Source of the DNA: Saccharibacillus sacchari DSM 19268
Lineage (GTDB): Bacteria; Bacillota; Bacilli; Paenibacillales; Paenibacillaceae
Assembly: GCF_000585395.1 (NCBI RefSeq)
Contig: NZ_KK073875.1
Location: 4,226,600 to 4,290,599, forward strand
Direction of reading: 5' to 3'
DNA length: 64,000 nucleotides
The position numbers and the translations under genes are program-made. This document shows positions 52,386-61,809 of the stretch, piece after piece (the stretch's first letter is position 1; the number at the start of each line of letters is the position of its first letter). The notes below the pieces were generated by a model. It ran no database searches. It was not told the DNA's origin and was given only the letters and a program-made list of their open reading frames with translations.

Positions 52386-54230
52386 TTACAGAAAACGGAA
52401 TTGCGCTTCGACCAAACCGTTGTAAATGCCGCCATGTTTAATCAATTCGGAATGCGTGCCTTGTTCCTTGATCTCGCCGTGGTCGAGCACGATGATCTTA
52501 TCGGCGTGACGAATCGTAGAGAGACGGTGTGCCACGATGAAGGAAGTTCTTCCTTGAAGAAGGATCTTGAGCGCTTCCTGAATCCTCAATTCCGTCTCCG
52601 TGTCGATGCTGGCCGTGGCTTCGTCCAGGATCAGGATGCGCGGATCGGCAAGCAGGGCGCGCGCGAACGAAAGCAATTGTCGCTGCCCCATCGAAAGCGC
52701 GCTTCCCCGTTCTTCGACTTCCGTATCGTAGCCGCCCGGCAGCGCCATAATAAAGTCGTGCGCTTTGACGGCCCGCGTCACTTCTTCAATCTCCGCGTCG
52801 GTCGCGTCCAAACGGCCGAAGCGAATATTTTCGCGAATGGTACCCGAGAAAATGAACGTGTCTTGCAGCACGATTCCGATCTGCGCCCGTAAGCTTTCCA
52901 GCTTGACGTCCCGCACGTCGATGCCGTCGAGCTTGACGGAGCCTTCGCTCACGTCGTAAAAGCGGCTGAGCAGATTGATGATCGTCGACTTGCCGGAGCC
53001 GGTATGGCCGACGAGCGCGATGGATTGCCCGGCTTTGGCTTCGATGTCGATGCTCTTGAGCGCTTGGCGTCCCGGTTCGTATTCGAACACGACCTTGTCC
53101 AGATTGACGTCGCCCCGAATTTTAGGCAGCGGCTTCGCTCCCGGCTTATCGTCGATGCTCGGCTCCTCGTCCAAGAATTCGAAAATGCGTTCCGACGAAG
53201 CCATCGCCACGAGCAGCTGGTTGTACATTTGACCCAGGCGGTTGATCGGATCCCAGAAGTTGCCGACGTAGTTCGCGAACGTCACGAGCAGACCGACCGT
53301 GACTTCGCCTTGTTGGATCAGGTAAGTACCGTACCAGAACAGGATCATCGATCCGACCCCGCCCGTGATCTCGATCATCGGCCCGAAGGCCTGGTTCATG
53401 GTCGAAGCGCGGTTCCAGGATTTCCGGCTGTCCGCGTTCATGCCGTTGAAGAACTTCATGTTTTCTTTTTCCTGCGTATAGGCTTGGGTTACGCGAATTC
53501 CCTGGATCGCTTCGTTCAAGTGCGAATTGATCCGGGAGTTCTTGATGCGGACATCCTGCCAAGCCATGCGAATCTTCTGGCGCAGCTTGGTCGAGATGAA
53601 GAACATGATCGGAACGGTAATCATCACGGCAAGTCCCAATTTCCAGTTAATCAGCAGCAGAATGACCATGATCCCCGCCAGCTGAACGCAGTCGATCATC
53701 GCGTTGACCGCACCGTTCGTGAACAAGTCTTGCAGCGAGTTGACGTCATTCGTCACCCGTACAAGCACGGATCCCGCCGGACGCTTATCGAAGAAGTTGA
53801 ACGAAAGCTTCTGGATATGCTTAAACAGCGAAGAGCGAATATCGTAAATGACCCGCTGCCCGATAATATTCGTATACTTGATCCGGAAAACGTTGGCGAC
53901 CCATTGTACGAGATACAATCCGAGCACCGCGGCCGTTACGATGTAGAGCAGCCTTTGGTCGCCGTTTTTGATCGCTCCGTCGATTGCCACGACCCCGGTC
54001 AGATACGGAACCGCGAGTTTCGTGACCGTTCCGAGAACCGTCATGATCAGAATCAGCGGCAGCATCTGTTTGGCGTACGGACGCATGTACGAAAATAGCC
54101 GGCCGAATTGTTTCCAATTGAACGCCTTGTCGATATCGTCGTCGTCCTTATAGACGAAACGGCTTTGGTTGGGGTCGCTCTGCGCTTTTTTGCCGAGCTT
54201 GGGATTGAACTTTTCTCCGTGCGTGCTCAC
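52386..54230 (-). CDS. Heterodimeric ABC exporter, subunit with complete Walker B (YheH/BmrD-like)
   Basis: Half-transporter of 614 residues: six membrane helices (about 55-340) then an NBD. Walker A is GHTGSGKST and Walker B ILILDEATAS with catalytic Glu, but the signature reads LSMGQ instead of LSGGQ. An N-terminal charged extension (about 40 residues, with DDDD) precedes the membrane domain. The GTG start at 54230 overlaps the upstream gene's stop as GTGA. Its noncanonical signature faces the noncanonical Walker B of the partner, forming one degenerate ATP site, as in BmrCD and TM287/288. Substrates in such pairs are usually drugs or lipids. Confidence 0.92.
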   Translation of the reverse strand: MSTHGEKFNPKLGKKAQSDPNQSRFVYKDDDDIDKAFNWKQFGRLFSYMRPYAKQMLPLILIMTVLGTVTKLAVPYLTGVVAIDGAIKNGDQRLLYIVTAAVLGLYLVQWVANVFRIKYTNIIGQRVIYDIRSSLFKHIQKLSFNFFDKRPAGSVLVRVTNDVNSLQDLFTNGAVNAMIDCVQLAGIMVILLLINWKLGLAVMITVPIMFFISTKLRQKIRMAWQDVRIKNSRINSHLNEAIQGIRVTQAYTQEKENMKFFNGMNADSRKSWNRASTMNQAFGPMIEITGGVGSMILFWYGTYLIQQGEVTVGLLVTFANYVGNFWDPINRLGQMYNQLLVAMASSERIFEFLDEEPSIDDKPGAKPLPKIRGDVNLDKVVFEYEPGRQALKSIDIEAKAGQSIALVGHTGSGKSTIINLLSRFYDVSEGSVKLDGIDVRDVKLESLRAQIGIVLQDTFIFSGTIRENIRFGRLDATDAEIEEVTRAVKAHDFIMALPGGYDTEVEERGSALSMGQRQLLSFARALLADPRILILDEATASIDTETELRIQEALKILLQGRTSFIVAHRLSTIRHADKIIVLDHGEIKEQGTHSELIKHGGIYNGLVEAQFRFL

Positions 54231-55999
54231 AGGCTCCCCCTCCCTTCTTCGTCTTCCGCCGTTCGCGCGATATGGTCGGCGTATTGAATGTTATAGACTT
54301 CCTGATAAGGCCCGGGCTGGGCAATCAATTGTTCGTGACGGCCTCTTTGCACGATATGCCCTTCGTTCAAGACTAGAATTTCGTCGGCATGGCGAAGCGA
54401 AGAAATGCGGTGCGCGATGATAAACGTCGTCCGTCCTTTCATCACCTCTTGGAAACCGGCTTGGATTTCGTGTTCGGTCTCCATGTCGACGGCGCTCGTC
54501 GCATCGTCCAGAATCAGGATTTTCGGATTTTTGAGCAGCGCGCGCGCTATCGCGATCCGCTGCTTCTGGCCGCCGGACAAGCCCATGCCCCGCTCGCCGA
54601 CTACGGTGTCGTAGCCGTCCTTCATTTCCATGATGAAATCATGCGCTTTGGCCAACTTGGCCGCGCGAACGACGTCTTCTATCGGAACGTCGTTCATTCC
54701 GTACCCGATATTGCCTTTGATCGTCGATGAGAACAAGAAGGTCTCTTGGAATACGGTTGCGATCTGCCCCCGCAGATCTTCAACGCGAAGATCGCGGATA
54801 TCGACGCCGTCGAACTTGATCGATCCTTCGGTAACGTCATAGGCGCGCATCAGAAGCTGAATGATCGTCGATTTGCCGGCGCCGGTTCCGCCCAGCAATC
54901 CGATCACTTTGCCCGGAGGCGCATCCAGATTGATATCATGCACCGCGTGCAGCTTGTTGCCGTAGGCGAATCCGACTTTTTCGAACGTTACCTGTCCGCG
55001 AACCGTTTCCGGGTCGAGGGCCAGGGCGTTTTCTTTGTCGCGAACGTCGATCGGTCTGTCCAGAATCCCGAGTACCCGTTCACCGGAAGCTTCGGATTGC
55101 GTATAGTTGTTGATATGGAAGCCCAATCCCCACATCGGTCCGATAATGTACCAGATCAAACTGAAGAAAGCGACCAGTTCACCAATCGTCAGCGTTCCGC
55201 GAATGACCATCGTGCCGCCGACGCCGAGCAGAAGCACCGCGCAGCCGGAAGCCAGAAGTTCCATAACGGGGAAGTAGCGGCTCCAAAGCCCCGAAGCATG
55301 AAGCTGATTGTCTTTGTACCGGTCGTTGCGCAGCGAAAACTTGCCGACCTCGTGCGGTTCGCGCGCAAAAGCTTTGACCGTGCGGACCCCTGTAACGTTC
55401 TCCTGAACAGCCGTTGTCAGCGAACCCAGCGCAAGGCGCATTTCCTGAAAGGCCGGATGGATTCGCGATTCGAAGCGGATCGCTACGAATACCAGCGGCG
55501 GAATCGTGATCAGCGTCCACAGCGTCAATTGCCAATTGATCGACAGCATCATTGCGGCGCCGAAGCCTACCATCAAGAACAAATTGAGGATTTGGGCGAA
55601 CCCGAAGCCGATAAACAATCGGATCGCTTCCAGATCGCCGGTCAGACGGGACATCAAATCGCCCGTTCTCGCCGTATCGTAATAACGAAACGACAGAAAT
55701 TGCAGTTTCTCGTAGCAGGCATTGCGCAGCCGGTAAGCCAAAAAGTTACCGAGACGCGCGCCGAAGAAGCCATGCAAAAACTGCATGATCGCTTTGAGCG
55801 TTACGACGCCGACCACTGCCAACGCAAGCTGCGGCACCAATTCGAAATTGCGCGGTGTAATCACGTCATCGATCAAAACCTGAAGTAATTTGGGGTACAC
55901 CAACCCCAAGGCAGTGGCGATTGCCAGAAAAAGAATCGAGACGAACATATACGTCTTCTTCTCCCAGTAATAGTCCTGCAGTCGCCTGAGAACGTTCAT
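54227..55999 (-). CDS. Heterodimeric ABC exporter, subunit with degenerate Walker B (YheI/BmrC-like)
   Basis: Half-transporter of 590 residues, six helices (about 20-310) and an NBD with Walker A GGTGAGKST, signature LSGGQKQRIAIARAL and Walker B ILILDDATSAVD. Asp replaces the catalytic Glu, marking it as the regulatory half. GGAGG precedes ATG 55999. It is the first gene of the pair. In Bacillus subtilis bmrCD follows an attenuator peptide gene; I found no convincing leader peptide or attenuator in the 500 bp upstream. Confidence 0.92.
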   Translation of the reverse strand: MNVLRRLQDYYWEKKTYMFVSILFLAIATALGLVYPKLLQVLIDDVITPRNFELVPQLALAVVGVVTLKAIMQFLHGFFGARLGNFLAYRLRNACYEKLQFLSFRYYDTARTGDLMSRLTGDLEAIRLFIGFGFAQILNLFLMVGFGAAMMLSINWQLTLWTLITIPPLVFVAIRFESRIHPAFQEMRLALGSLTTAVQENVTGVRTVKAFAREPHEVGKFSLRNDRYKDNQLHASGLWSRYFPVMELLASGCAVLLLGVGGTMVIRGTLTIGELVAFFSLIWYIIGPMWGLGFHINNYTQSEASGERVLGILDRPIDVRDKENALALDPETVRGQVTFEKVGFAYGNKLHAVHDINLDAPPGKVIGLLGGTGAGKSTIIQLLMRAYDVTEGSIKFDGVDIRDLRVEDLRGQIATVFQETFLFSSTIKGNIGYGMNDVPIEDVVRAAKLAKAHDFIMEMKDGYDTVVGERGMGLSGGQKQRIAIARALLKNPKILILDDATSAVDMETEHEIQAGFQEVMKGRTTFIIAHRISSLRHADEILVLNEGHIVQRGRHEQLIAQPGPYQEVYNIQYADHIARTAEDEEGRGSL

Positions 56000-56416
56000 G
56001 TCTTTCCTCCTCGTTTTCGGGATTGCCGAATTTCTTTCGGTTTCCCAATTTCCGTATACGGTTGCAATGCTTGAGCATAATGCAGTTTATCACCACGCCT
56101 TTATCCCGGCAAAGCGAGGAAAAAAGCGTATTCCGGCAAGGGAGCGGCTCTGCATGCGATTGGCGTTGTCAGCGCATTCATTTATATGAAATAGTCTCAT
56201 ATCCTCGCTTATTCGGCGACTTTGGCGAATTTCGAAAAATATGGCCTAAAAAATTCGAAAACGCTTTAACATTTTTAAAAACAGTCTTTCCAGATAACAA
56301 AAAAAGCCCTGTATAATCGCCTGTTCCATACACTTTTCGGACAACTTATATTCAATATCGCGACATCTCTCCACCCTTTCTCTCCAATAGCCGTCCAACA
56401 GCTATTCAACAAACCA
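56000..56416. other. AT-rich intergenic region with no gene recognised
   Basis: The 546-bp interval between the exporter operon and the pectinesterase gene holds the exporter promoter region and short A/T runs. Reading frames on both strands are short, lack ribosome sites, and do not resemble proteins. Nothing further is supported until the hairpin at 56417. Confidence 0.6.
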
Positions 56417-56485
56417 AAAAGACTGTTTCTATATCAAACGACCCGCATCATGCACGCTGTCCATTCGATTAGAAACGGTCTTTTC
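56417..56485 (-). terminator. Long-looped hairpin after the pectin operon
   Basis: AAAAGACTGTTTCTA and TAGAAACGGTCTTTT pair across a 38-nt loop about 60 bp past the pectinesterase stop; a run of T follows on the minus strand only weakly. Confidence 0.5.
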
Positions 56486-56545
56486 TATTACGTTGACCAC
56501 GCAAACTGCATCTCCAATAGGGTCAACGTACTTATTCGATCGAAA

Positions 56546-57508
56546 TTACCAAAAACGTTCATCCGCAAAAACTTCCGCCTTGCTCCACAATGTGCTTGGG
56601 GATGTATCATTAATCGCCCAAAGAACTCGTTGACTTGAGCGATTCGCGGTTATGCTTCCATATTCCCGATAGTCTGCCGTGTGCTCGTTTGCGGCATCCC
56701 TCCAATGATCCCAGCCGGCCGGGTAAATATGGCTTCCCATTCGGCAATCGGAAAATACCGTTCGGGCATAAGCTCGCCACGGGCGACCCAGATAGACGGA
56801 GGACATTGCAACATCAGGGGCAGCAGTCAGCACACATTCGCGAAAAACATAGCCGAAGGGTTGATGCTCTGGCGTCGAAGCGGCCGTGACGTAACCCGCC
56901 GACTCCCGATCCGGACGAGCCAGACTGTGCAATTCGCATTGTTCAAAATAAGCGCAAGCCCCGCCGAATATGTAGTCCACGGTCCCTTCGATTCGGCAAT
57001 TCATGTACAGCTGCCGGTACTGTTTGTGGCGATGACGGATTTCGATACCTCCGAAGGCAGAACCTTTCTTCGGAGAAGGCGGCAGCGGGCCCGTGAATAA
57101 CGTATCTTGATGTCCTTTAAATATACAGGAGCGAAAAACAGTCCGATCGCAGTAAGCCGCAACCGCGATCGCCTGCCCGACGGATTCTCCCTGTCCCGCC
57201 GTATTCGAGACCGTTATATTTTCCACCTGCAGATCGCTTCCGCCCAAAAAAAGCGTCGGCGTGGCGAAGGTTCCGATCTCCTCGCCGTCCGCTCCCTTTT
57301 CCCGGGCATAACGATTCATCTCGATAGTCACTTGGCCTACGCCGATCATCTTCAAGTCGGACCGATGAATTTCGAGCTGCTCGCGGTACGTCCCCGATAA
57401 GATATATAACGTTTCGGGAATTTGCGGATCGCGACGTTCCAGTTCTTCGACCGCCTCGCCGATCGTCGCATATTCGCAAAAGGGTTCTGCCCCTACCCAC
57501 ATCGGCAT
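56546..57508 (-). CDS. Intracellular pectin methylesterase (CE8)
   Basis: Right-handed beta-helix pectinesterase of 320 residues, removing methyl esters from galacturonan oligomers. Catalytic residues appear in GHQDTLFT (Gln and first Asp), GTVDYIFGG (second Asp) and YLGRPWR (Arg). No signal peptide precedes the catalytic domain, so it works in the cytoplasm on imported oligomers. ATG 57508 has GGAGGG. It is the last gene of the operon, 18 bp from the GH28 gene. Confidence 0.92.
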   Translation of the reverse strand: MPMWVGAEPFCEYATIGEAVEELERRDPQIPETLYILSGTYREQLEIHRSDLKMIGVGQVTIEMNRYAREKGADGEEIGTFATPTLFLGGSDLQVENITVSNTAGQGESVGQAIAVAAYCDRTVFRSCIFKGHQDTLFTGPLPPSPKKGSAFGGIEIRHRHKQYRQLYMNCRIEGTVDYIFGGACAYFEQCELHSLARPDRESAGYVTAASTPEHQPFGYVFRECVLTAAPDVAMSSVYLGRPWRAYARTVFSDCRMGSHIYPAGWDHWRDAANEHTADYREYGSITANRSSQRVLWAINDTSPSTLWSKAEVFADERFW

Positions 57509-57526
57509 CTTAGATCCCTCCGTTCG

Positions 57527-58870
57527 TTAAACTTCGCCCGAATCCGCAACTTGCACCAGACGTTCCGGCTGCGCGGTATGCACGGAACGGCAATTCGCAA
57601 CGTCTACTTCTTCTCCGTTTTCGATATAAAAGGCCGGACCTTCGTGCTGCGCAACCCGCACCCGATGGAACGCGATATCCCGCACGTTTCCCAAATAAAA
57701 TCCTCTGGCGCGCATCGGCTCAAGATCGGCCATCATGGCAGGAAGCCCGGGCGTCGCATCCTCCGCCATCGAAATCTCGATATCGTCGAAAGTCACTTCG
57801 GAGATCGGCATCTCGGCCAAGCCGTACAAAAATCCGGCAGCGGCATGCACCTGGCGAGCCGTAATATGAGCAAAGTGAATCCTGCGGAAGATCGGCGTCT
57901 CCTTCGTTACCGGGTACGGATTCTTGTCCCATACATACCGGTCCTGACCGCGCGGTCCGCAGAAATAATACAGATTCAGAATGAACGGGCAAATCACGTT
58001 TTCCATGACGATATTGCTGACCCTAATATCTTCGACGATCCCGCCGCGTCCGCGTCTGGATTTGAATCGAATGCCGCGTTCCGTTTCCTTGAACACGCAG
58101 TTCTGAATGACTACGTTACGAATGTCTCCGCTCATCTCGCTGCCAAGCACGACGGCACCGTGTCCATGCAGCATCGTGCAGTCGGCAATGGAAATGTTTT
58201 CGCAGGGGATTCGCTCTTCCGCGTCTTCGGTGCCGGATTTGATCGCGATACAATCATCGCCGACATCGATATGGCAGTTTACAATCCGTACGCCGGAACA
58301 CGACTCGGGATTGATTCCGTCGGTATTCGGCGAATCGGCCGGGTTCAAGATCGACAGGTTGTCGATCGTCACGTCTTGGCAGCGCATCGGGTTCACCGTC
58401 CAGCTTGGCGAATTCACTAAATGCAAGTCGCGCAGCGTGACCCGGCGGCAGCGATCCAGGCCGATGAGCTTAGGACGCGGATAACGCAGTTCCTCCGAAG
58501 CGCCGCGATGCCGATCCCACCATGCTTGTCCGCAGCCGTCCAGCGTTCCGTTTCCGGTCACCGATACGTTTTCCAGATCGGCTCCGTACAGGCAGGACGC
58601 GTATACCTGACGGTTCGCTCCCTCCCAACGGGATTCGACGATCGGATACTCGGCGGGATCGGTACTGAATTTCAGCACGGAACCCGGACTGAGCCGAAGC
58701 TCGATATGGCTGCGGAGCGAGACGGAACCCGTTAAATAGATTCCCGGCGGCACGAAAACCGTCCCTCCTCCCGCCAACGAAGCGGCATCGATAGCCGCCT
58801 GAATTCCGCTCGTCGAAGATTGTTCCGTGTTGGGCAGCGCTCCGTAATCCGTAACGTTATATAGGGCCAC
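57527..58870 (-). CDS. GH28 polygalacturonase-family glycosidase
   Basis: Beta-helix glycoside hydrolase family 28, 447 residues, hydrolysing alpha-1,4 galacturonic or related linkages; exo-action is likely for intracellular members. Catalytic motifs NTDGINP, GDDCIAIKSG, HGHGAVVLGSE and RFKSRRGRGG are all present. GTG 58870 is preferred: AAGGAG lies 9 nt upstream and the domain starts at once. The upstream extension to 59122 runs through the GH105 gene in another frame. No signal peptide. The GH105 stop lies one base away, so translation is coupled. Confidence 0.92.
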   Translation of the reverse strand: MALYNVTDYGALPNTEQSSTSGIQAAIDAASLAGGGTVFVPPGIYLTGSVSLRSHIELRLSPGSVLKFSTDPAEYPIVESRWEGANRQVYASCLYGADLENVSVTGNGTLDGCGQAWWDRHRGASEELRYPRPKLIGLDRCRRVTLRDLHLVNSPSWTVNPMRCQDVTIDNLSILNPADSPNTDGINPESCSGVRIVNCHIDVGDDCIAIKSGTEDAEERIPCENISIADCTMLHGHGAVVLGSEMSGDIRNVVIQNCVFKETERGIRFKSRRGRGGIVEDIRVSNIVMENVICPFILNLYYFCGPRGQDRYVWDKNPYPVTKETPIFRRIHFAHITARQVHAAAGFLYGLAEMPISEVTFDDIEISMAEDATPGLPAMMADLEPMRARGFYLGNVRDIAFHRVRVAQHEGPAFYIENGEEVDVANCRSVHTAQPERLVQVADSGEV

Positions 58871-58871
58871 G

Positions 58872-60119
58872 TCAGCTCGCTCCTTCCGCTCCAACCGAGG
58901 ACACTCCAGTCGATGGCGCGGTCTTGTGCACGGCTTGATCGGACCGGGAAGCGTATTGATCTGATGATGCGCCGGAATTCGTCGGTCTTGGCAGCAACAA
59001 CTCATACTCGACGCACGCTTGCAAAAATGCGCCCAACCCTTTCTGGTCATTCGTGACGATCGGCTCGCTGATATAATAAGCAAAGCTGCCGTCGCGCTGA
59101 TCCGCGCCGCCGAGTCCCGCAACCTGGCAGTTTTTGTTCAGGTTGATCCACCCTTCTTTCGTTTCGAGCACGAATTCGTCGATCAGGCCGCGGAAAGCCA
59201 GCTCCAACGGCTCCCGCCAGCTATCGTCCAACGCGCCGAGACGGATGCCTTTTGCCATCGCGTAAGCGATCATGGAAGTGGCGGACGCTTCCCGGTAATT
59301 GCCTTTCCGGTCGGCCTGGTCGACGATCTGGTACCAGGCGCCGGAATCCGCATCCTGATAACGGCGGAGCGCCGTCAGCGTATCGGTCAAAATCCGCCGC
59401 AGCTCCGGAGCGTCGGATTGAGTTGCCGGAAGCAGCTCCAGCGTATCGACGAGCGCCATGACGAACCAGCCGAGCGAACGCCCCCAGAAATGCGGAGACA
59501 ACCCCGTTTGCGGATCGCACCACGGTTGAACTTTTTTCTCGTCCCAGGCATGATAGAGCAGTCCCGTTTTCGCGTCCCGCGTATGCTTTTCGCATAAAAG
59601 GAATTGCTTCGTTACGTCATCCAGCCCTTCGCCTCCGGCAAATTCAAGCTGATATTGCAGATAGAACGGCGCTCCCATGTACAAGCCGTCCAGCCAGATC
59701 TGATACGGATAAATCTGTTTATGCCAAAAGGCACCTTCGGAGGTCCGGGGATGGCTTGCCAATTGCCCGCGCAGCAGATCCGCAGCCGTACGGTATTTGG
59801 CTTCGCCCGTCTTGTTATGAAGCGCGAACATCAGCTTGCCGTTGTTGATATGGTCGATATTGTACTCATCCTGGGCATAGCCTCGGATCCTACCGTCTTC
59901 CTGCACGAATTCGTCTATCTGTTTTTGCATATAAAGAAAGTATCGTTCATCTCCGGTACGACGCCATAACGCTTCAAAACCTTTTAACACCACGCCGTAA
60001 TCGTACGACCATTTGCCTCCGTGCCCGTTGCACGCATGCAGCAGCGGACTTCGCTCCATGATCGATTCCGCCGTGCGCACGGCCCAGCCTTGCTTGGTCA
60101 ACTCTTGTTGATGATCCAT
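58872..60119 (-). CDS. GH105 unsaturated glucuronyl/rhamnogalacturonyl hydrolase
   Basis: (Alpha/alpha)6-barrel hydrolase of 415 residues like YteR/YesR, removing delta-4,5-unsaturated uronic acid from the non-reducing end of pectin lyase products. Conserved segments are YDYGVVLKGFEALWRRTGD, GQLASHPRTSEGAFWHKQIYPYQIWLDGLYMGAPF (with the catalytic Asp) and WGRSLGWFVMALVD. A Ser/Ala-rich tail of about 35 residues after LLLPRPT is unusual. ATG 60119 has GGGAGG. Cytoplasmic by absence of a signal. It follows the binding-protein gene after a hairpin at 60178-60205. Confidence 0.92.
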   Translation of the reverse strand: MDHQQELTKQGWAVRTAESIMERSPLLHACNGHGGKWSYDYGVVLKGFEALWRRTGDERYFLYMQKQIDEFVQEDGRIRGYAQDEYNIDHINNGKLMFALHNKTGEAKYRTAADLLRGQLASHPRTSEGAFWHKQIYPYQIWLDGLYMGAPFYLQYQLEFAGGEGLDDVTKQFLLCEKHTRDAKTGLLYHAWDEKKVQPWCDPQTGLSPHFWGRSLGWFVMALVDTLELLPATQSDAPELRRILTDTLTALRRYQDADSGAWYQIVDQADRKGNYREASATSMIAYAMAKGIRLGALDDSWREPLELAFRGLIDEFVLETKEGWINLNKNCQVAGLGGADQRDGSFAYYISEPIVTNDQKGLGAFLQACVEYELLLPRPTNSGASSDQYASRSDQAVHKTAPSTGVSSVGAEGAS

Positions 60120-60177
60120 GTGTGCCTCCCTCATCGAACTCTGATTATTGAGCCAGTAACTTGTCTGTCATGCCGAA

Positions 60178-60205
60178 GCGGCTACCGAATGATTCCGGCA
60201 GCCGC
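60178..60205 (-). terminator. Intercistronic hairpin between binding-protein and GH105 genes
   Basis: GCGGCT and AGCCGC with inner CCG/CGG form a stem without a T run. Such hairpins commonly give higher expression of the binding protein than of downstream enzymes. Confidence 0.5.
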
Positions 60206-60230
60206 CCGTTACAACGCCGATCTCAACGAT

Positions 60231-61760
60231 TTACGATTGAACTTCTTTGTAAGCGGCTTCATATTCGGCAATGATTGCATCTCCGCCGGATTTTTTCCAG
60301 CTTTCAACCGCGGCATCGAATCCGGCACGATCAAGCTCGCCCAGAATGTACTTATACGTCGCGTCCGTGATCGTTTTTTGCAGCTCGGAGCCTTGCGTGT
60401 TATACGTCTCCGATTCCAGCGAGTACGCCGGATTCAGTACCGCATAATTGGCGTTGTCCGCGATCAGCTTATCGGATTCTTTTTTCAGCGGGTCGGCGTC
60501 ATGAATCTTGAACCCGCTCTCTTTCGGACGGCTGGCCGAGAACGGCTGCACTTCCTGCTGCCACAGATCCGTATCCGTAATCGTCGCCGCATCCTGATCG
60601 TCCACCGTATAGTGCGTGCCTTCGATGCCGTAAGTCATCAGCGCATAGACGTCTTCGTCGAGCAGGTCGTTGACGAACTTCAGCACTCTTTTCAACTCGG
60701 CTTCGTCTTTGACTTCGGATCTCGGGAATGACAGCAGGCCGCCGATGCCGTTGTTGGCTGCCCAGATCGCACGGTCCGCTTCATTGCCAGTCGAGGTGAT
60801 ATCGTTAACGAGCACCAGCTCCATGTCGTCTTGAATGCCTTTCGCCATGTTCAATAAGTTTTTACTATCGAAGATTGCGCCTACGTAGATGCCGGCACGA
60901 CCTTGCGCGAACTTCTGCTGTTGGTCGGTTTTGGCGGTCACGGCGAAGTCCTGATTAATATACCCTTTTTGATACAGTTCTTTCATGTAATCCATCGTGT
61001 CCACGTAACCTTGGGTCATGAACTCCGGCGTCATTTTACCGTCTGCGTCCACTTCCCAAATATTCGGCGTTCCGAAGTAGGAGCTTAGCGTTTTGAATGC
61101 CCCGTAGATCAGGTCGCTGCGATCCACAAAGCCTGTCGTATCGTCTTTGCCGTTGCCGTCGGGATCATCCTCCGTGAATGCCCGCGCGACTTCCATCAAC
61201 TCCGCGGTCGTATGCGGCGTCTCCAGACCCAGCTTGTCGAGCCAATCTTTGCGGATCGTGATGCCGTTGCGCGCCAGATCCTTTTGGAACGGAACCCCGT
61301 AAAGCGTCCCGCTGATCGAAGCCGAACGGCGCGTATCCTCGGAAATCTTCGCCAGGTTCGGATAATCGTTCAGATACGGCTCTACGTCCCAGAACAGCCC
61401 GGATTTGAGCGAGTTTCGCACGGAAGAGTTATCGAGCAGCGTCAGCGTCACGATATCGGCCAACGAGTCGGAGGCCAGCGAGGTATTGATCCGTTCTTCT
61501 TTCGAAGCATCCGGAATCCAGGAGAATTGAATATCGGCGTTGGTCTTCTCTTCAATCTTGTTCAAAATGGTATCGGTCGGCGGAGAAGCGGTGTGCAGGA
61601 TATTCAGCCAACTGATATTCGCTTTCGAATTTTCGTCGTACGGCTCGCCTGAAGCGGCTTGATTGCTACTTCCTCCACCGCTGCAGGCACTAAGCAGAAG
61701 AATTGTGGTACACAGCAGCAGCGCACCCGTTTTACGGGCTTTTCTCGCAACTTTTTTCAT
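60231..61760 (-). CDS. Oligosaccharide-binding lipoprotein (LplA/YtcQ-like)
   Basis: Extracellular family-1 solute-binding lipoprotein of 509 residues for pectin-derived oligosaccharides. The signal peptide ends LLLSAC with lipidated Cys26 and is followed by GGGSSN. Features include TNADIQFSWIPDASKEERINTSLASDSLADIV and the calcium-loop-like DDPDGNGKDDTTG near residue 215, typical of the LplA/YtcQ group. AAGAAGGGG precedes ATG 61760. It lies 49 bp after the permease gene and upstream of three pectin enzymes, which gives its likely ligand. Confidence 0.9.
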   Translation of the reverse strand: MKKVARKARKTGALLLCTTILLLSACSGGGSSNQAASGEPYDENSKANISWLNILHTASPPTDTILNKIEEKTNADIQFSWIPDASKEERINTSLASDSLADIVTLTLLDNSSVRNSLKSGLFWDVEPYLNDYPNLAKISEDTRRSASISGTLYGVPFQKDLARNGITIRKDWLDKLGLETPHTTAELMEVARAFTEDDPDGNGKDDTTGFVDRSDLIYGAFKTLSSYFGTPNIWEVDADGKMTPEFMTQGYVDTMDYMKELYQKGYINQDFAVTAKTDQQQKFAQGRAGIYVGAIFDSKNLLNMAKGIQDDMELVLVNDITSTGNEADRAIWAANNGIGGLLSFPRSEVKDEAELKRVLKFVNDLLDEDVYALMTYGIEGTHYTVDDQDAATITDTDLWQQEVQPFSASRPKESGFKIHDADPLKKESDKLIADNANYAVLNPAYSLESETYNTQGSELQKTITDATYKYILGELDRAGFDAAVESWKKSGGDAIIAEYEAAYKEVQS

Positions 61761-61809
61761 GTGATTACCCCTTCTTTTTTGGAATAAAATCTTCGCTTGT
61801 GAAGCCTAA

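Noticed and set aside
53004-54098. Plus-strand frame of about 364 codons opposite an ABC exporter gene
   Set aside because: No start signals and no protein-like features; antisense shadow.
56000-56300. Leader-peptide attenuator before the heterodimeric exporter, as in bmrBCD
   Set aside because: No short frame with a ribosome site followed by mutually exclusive hairpins could be recognised.
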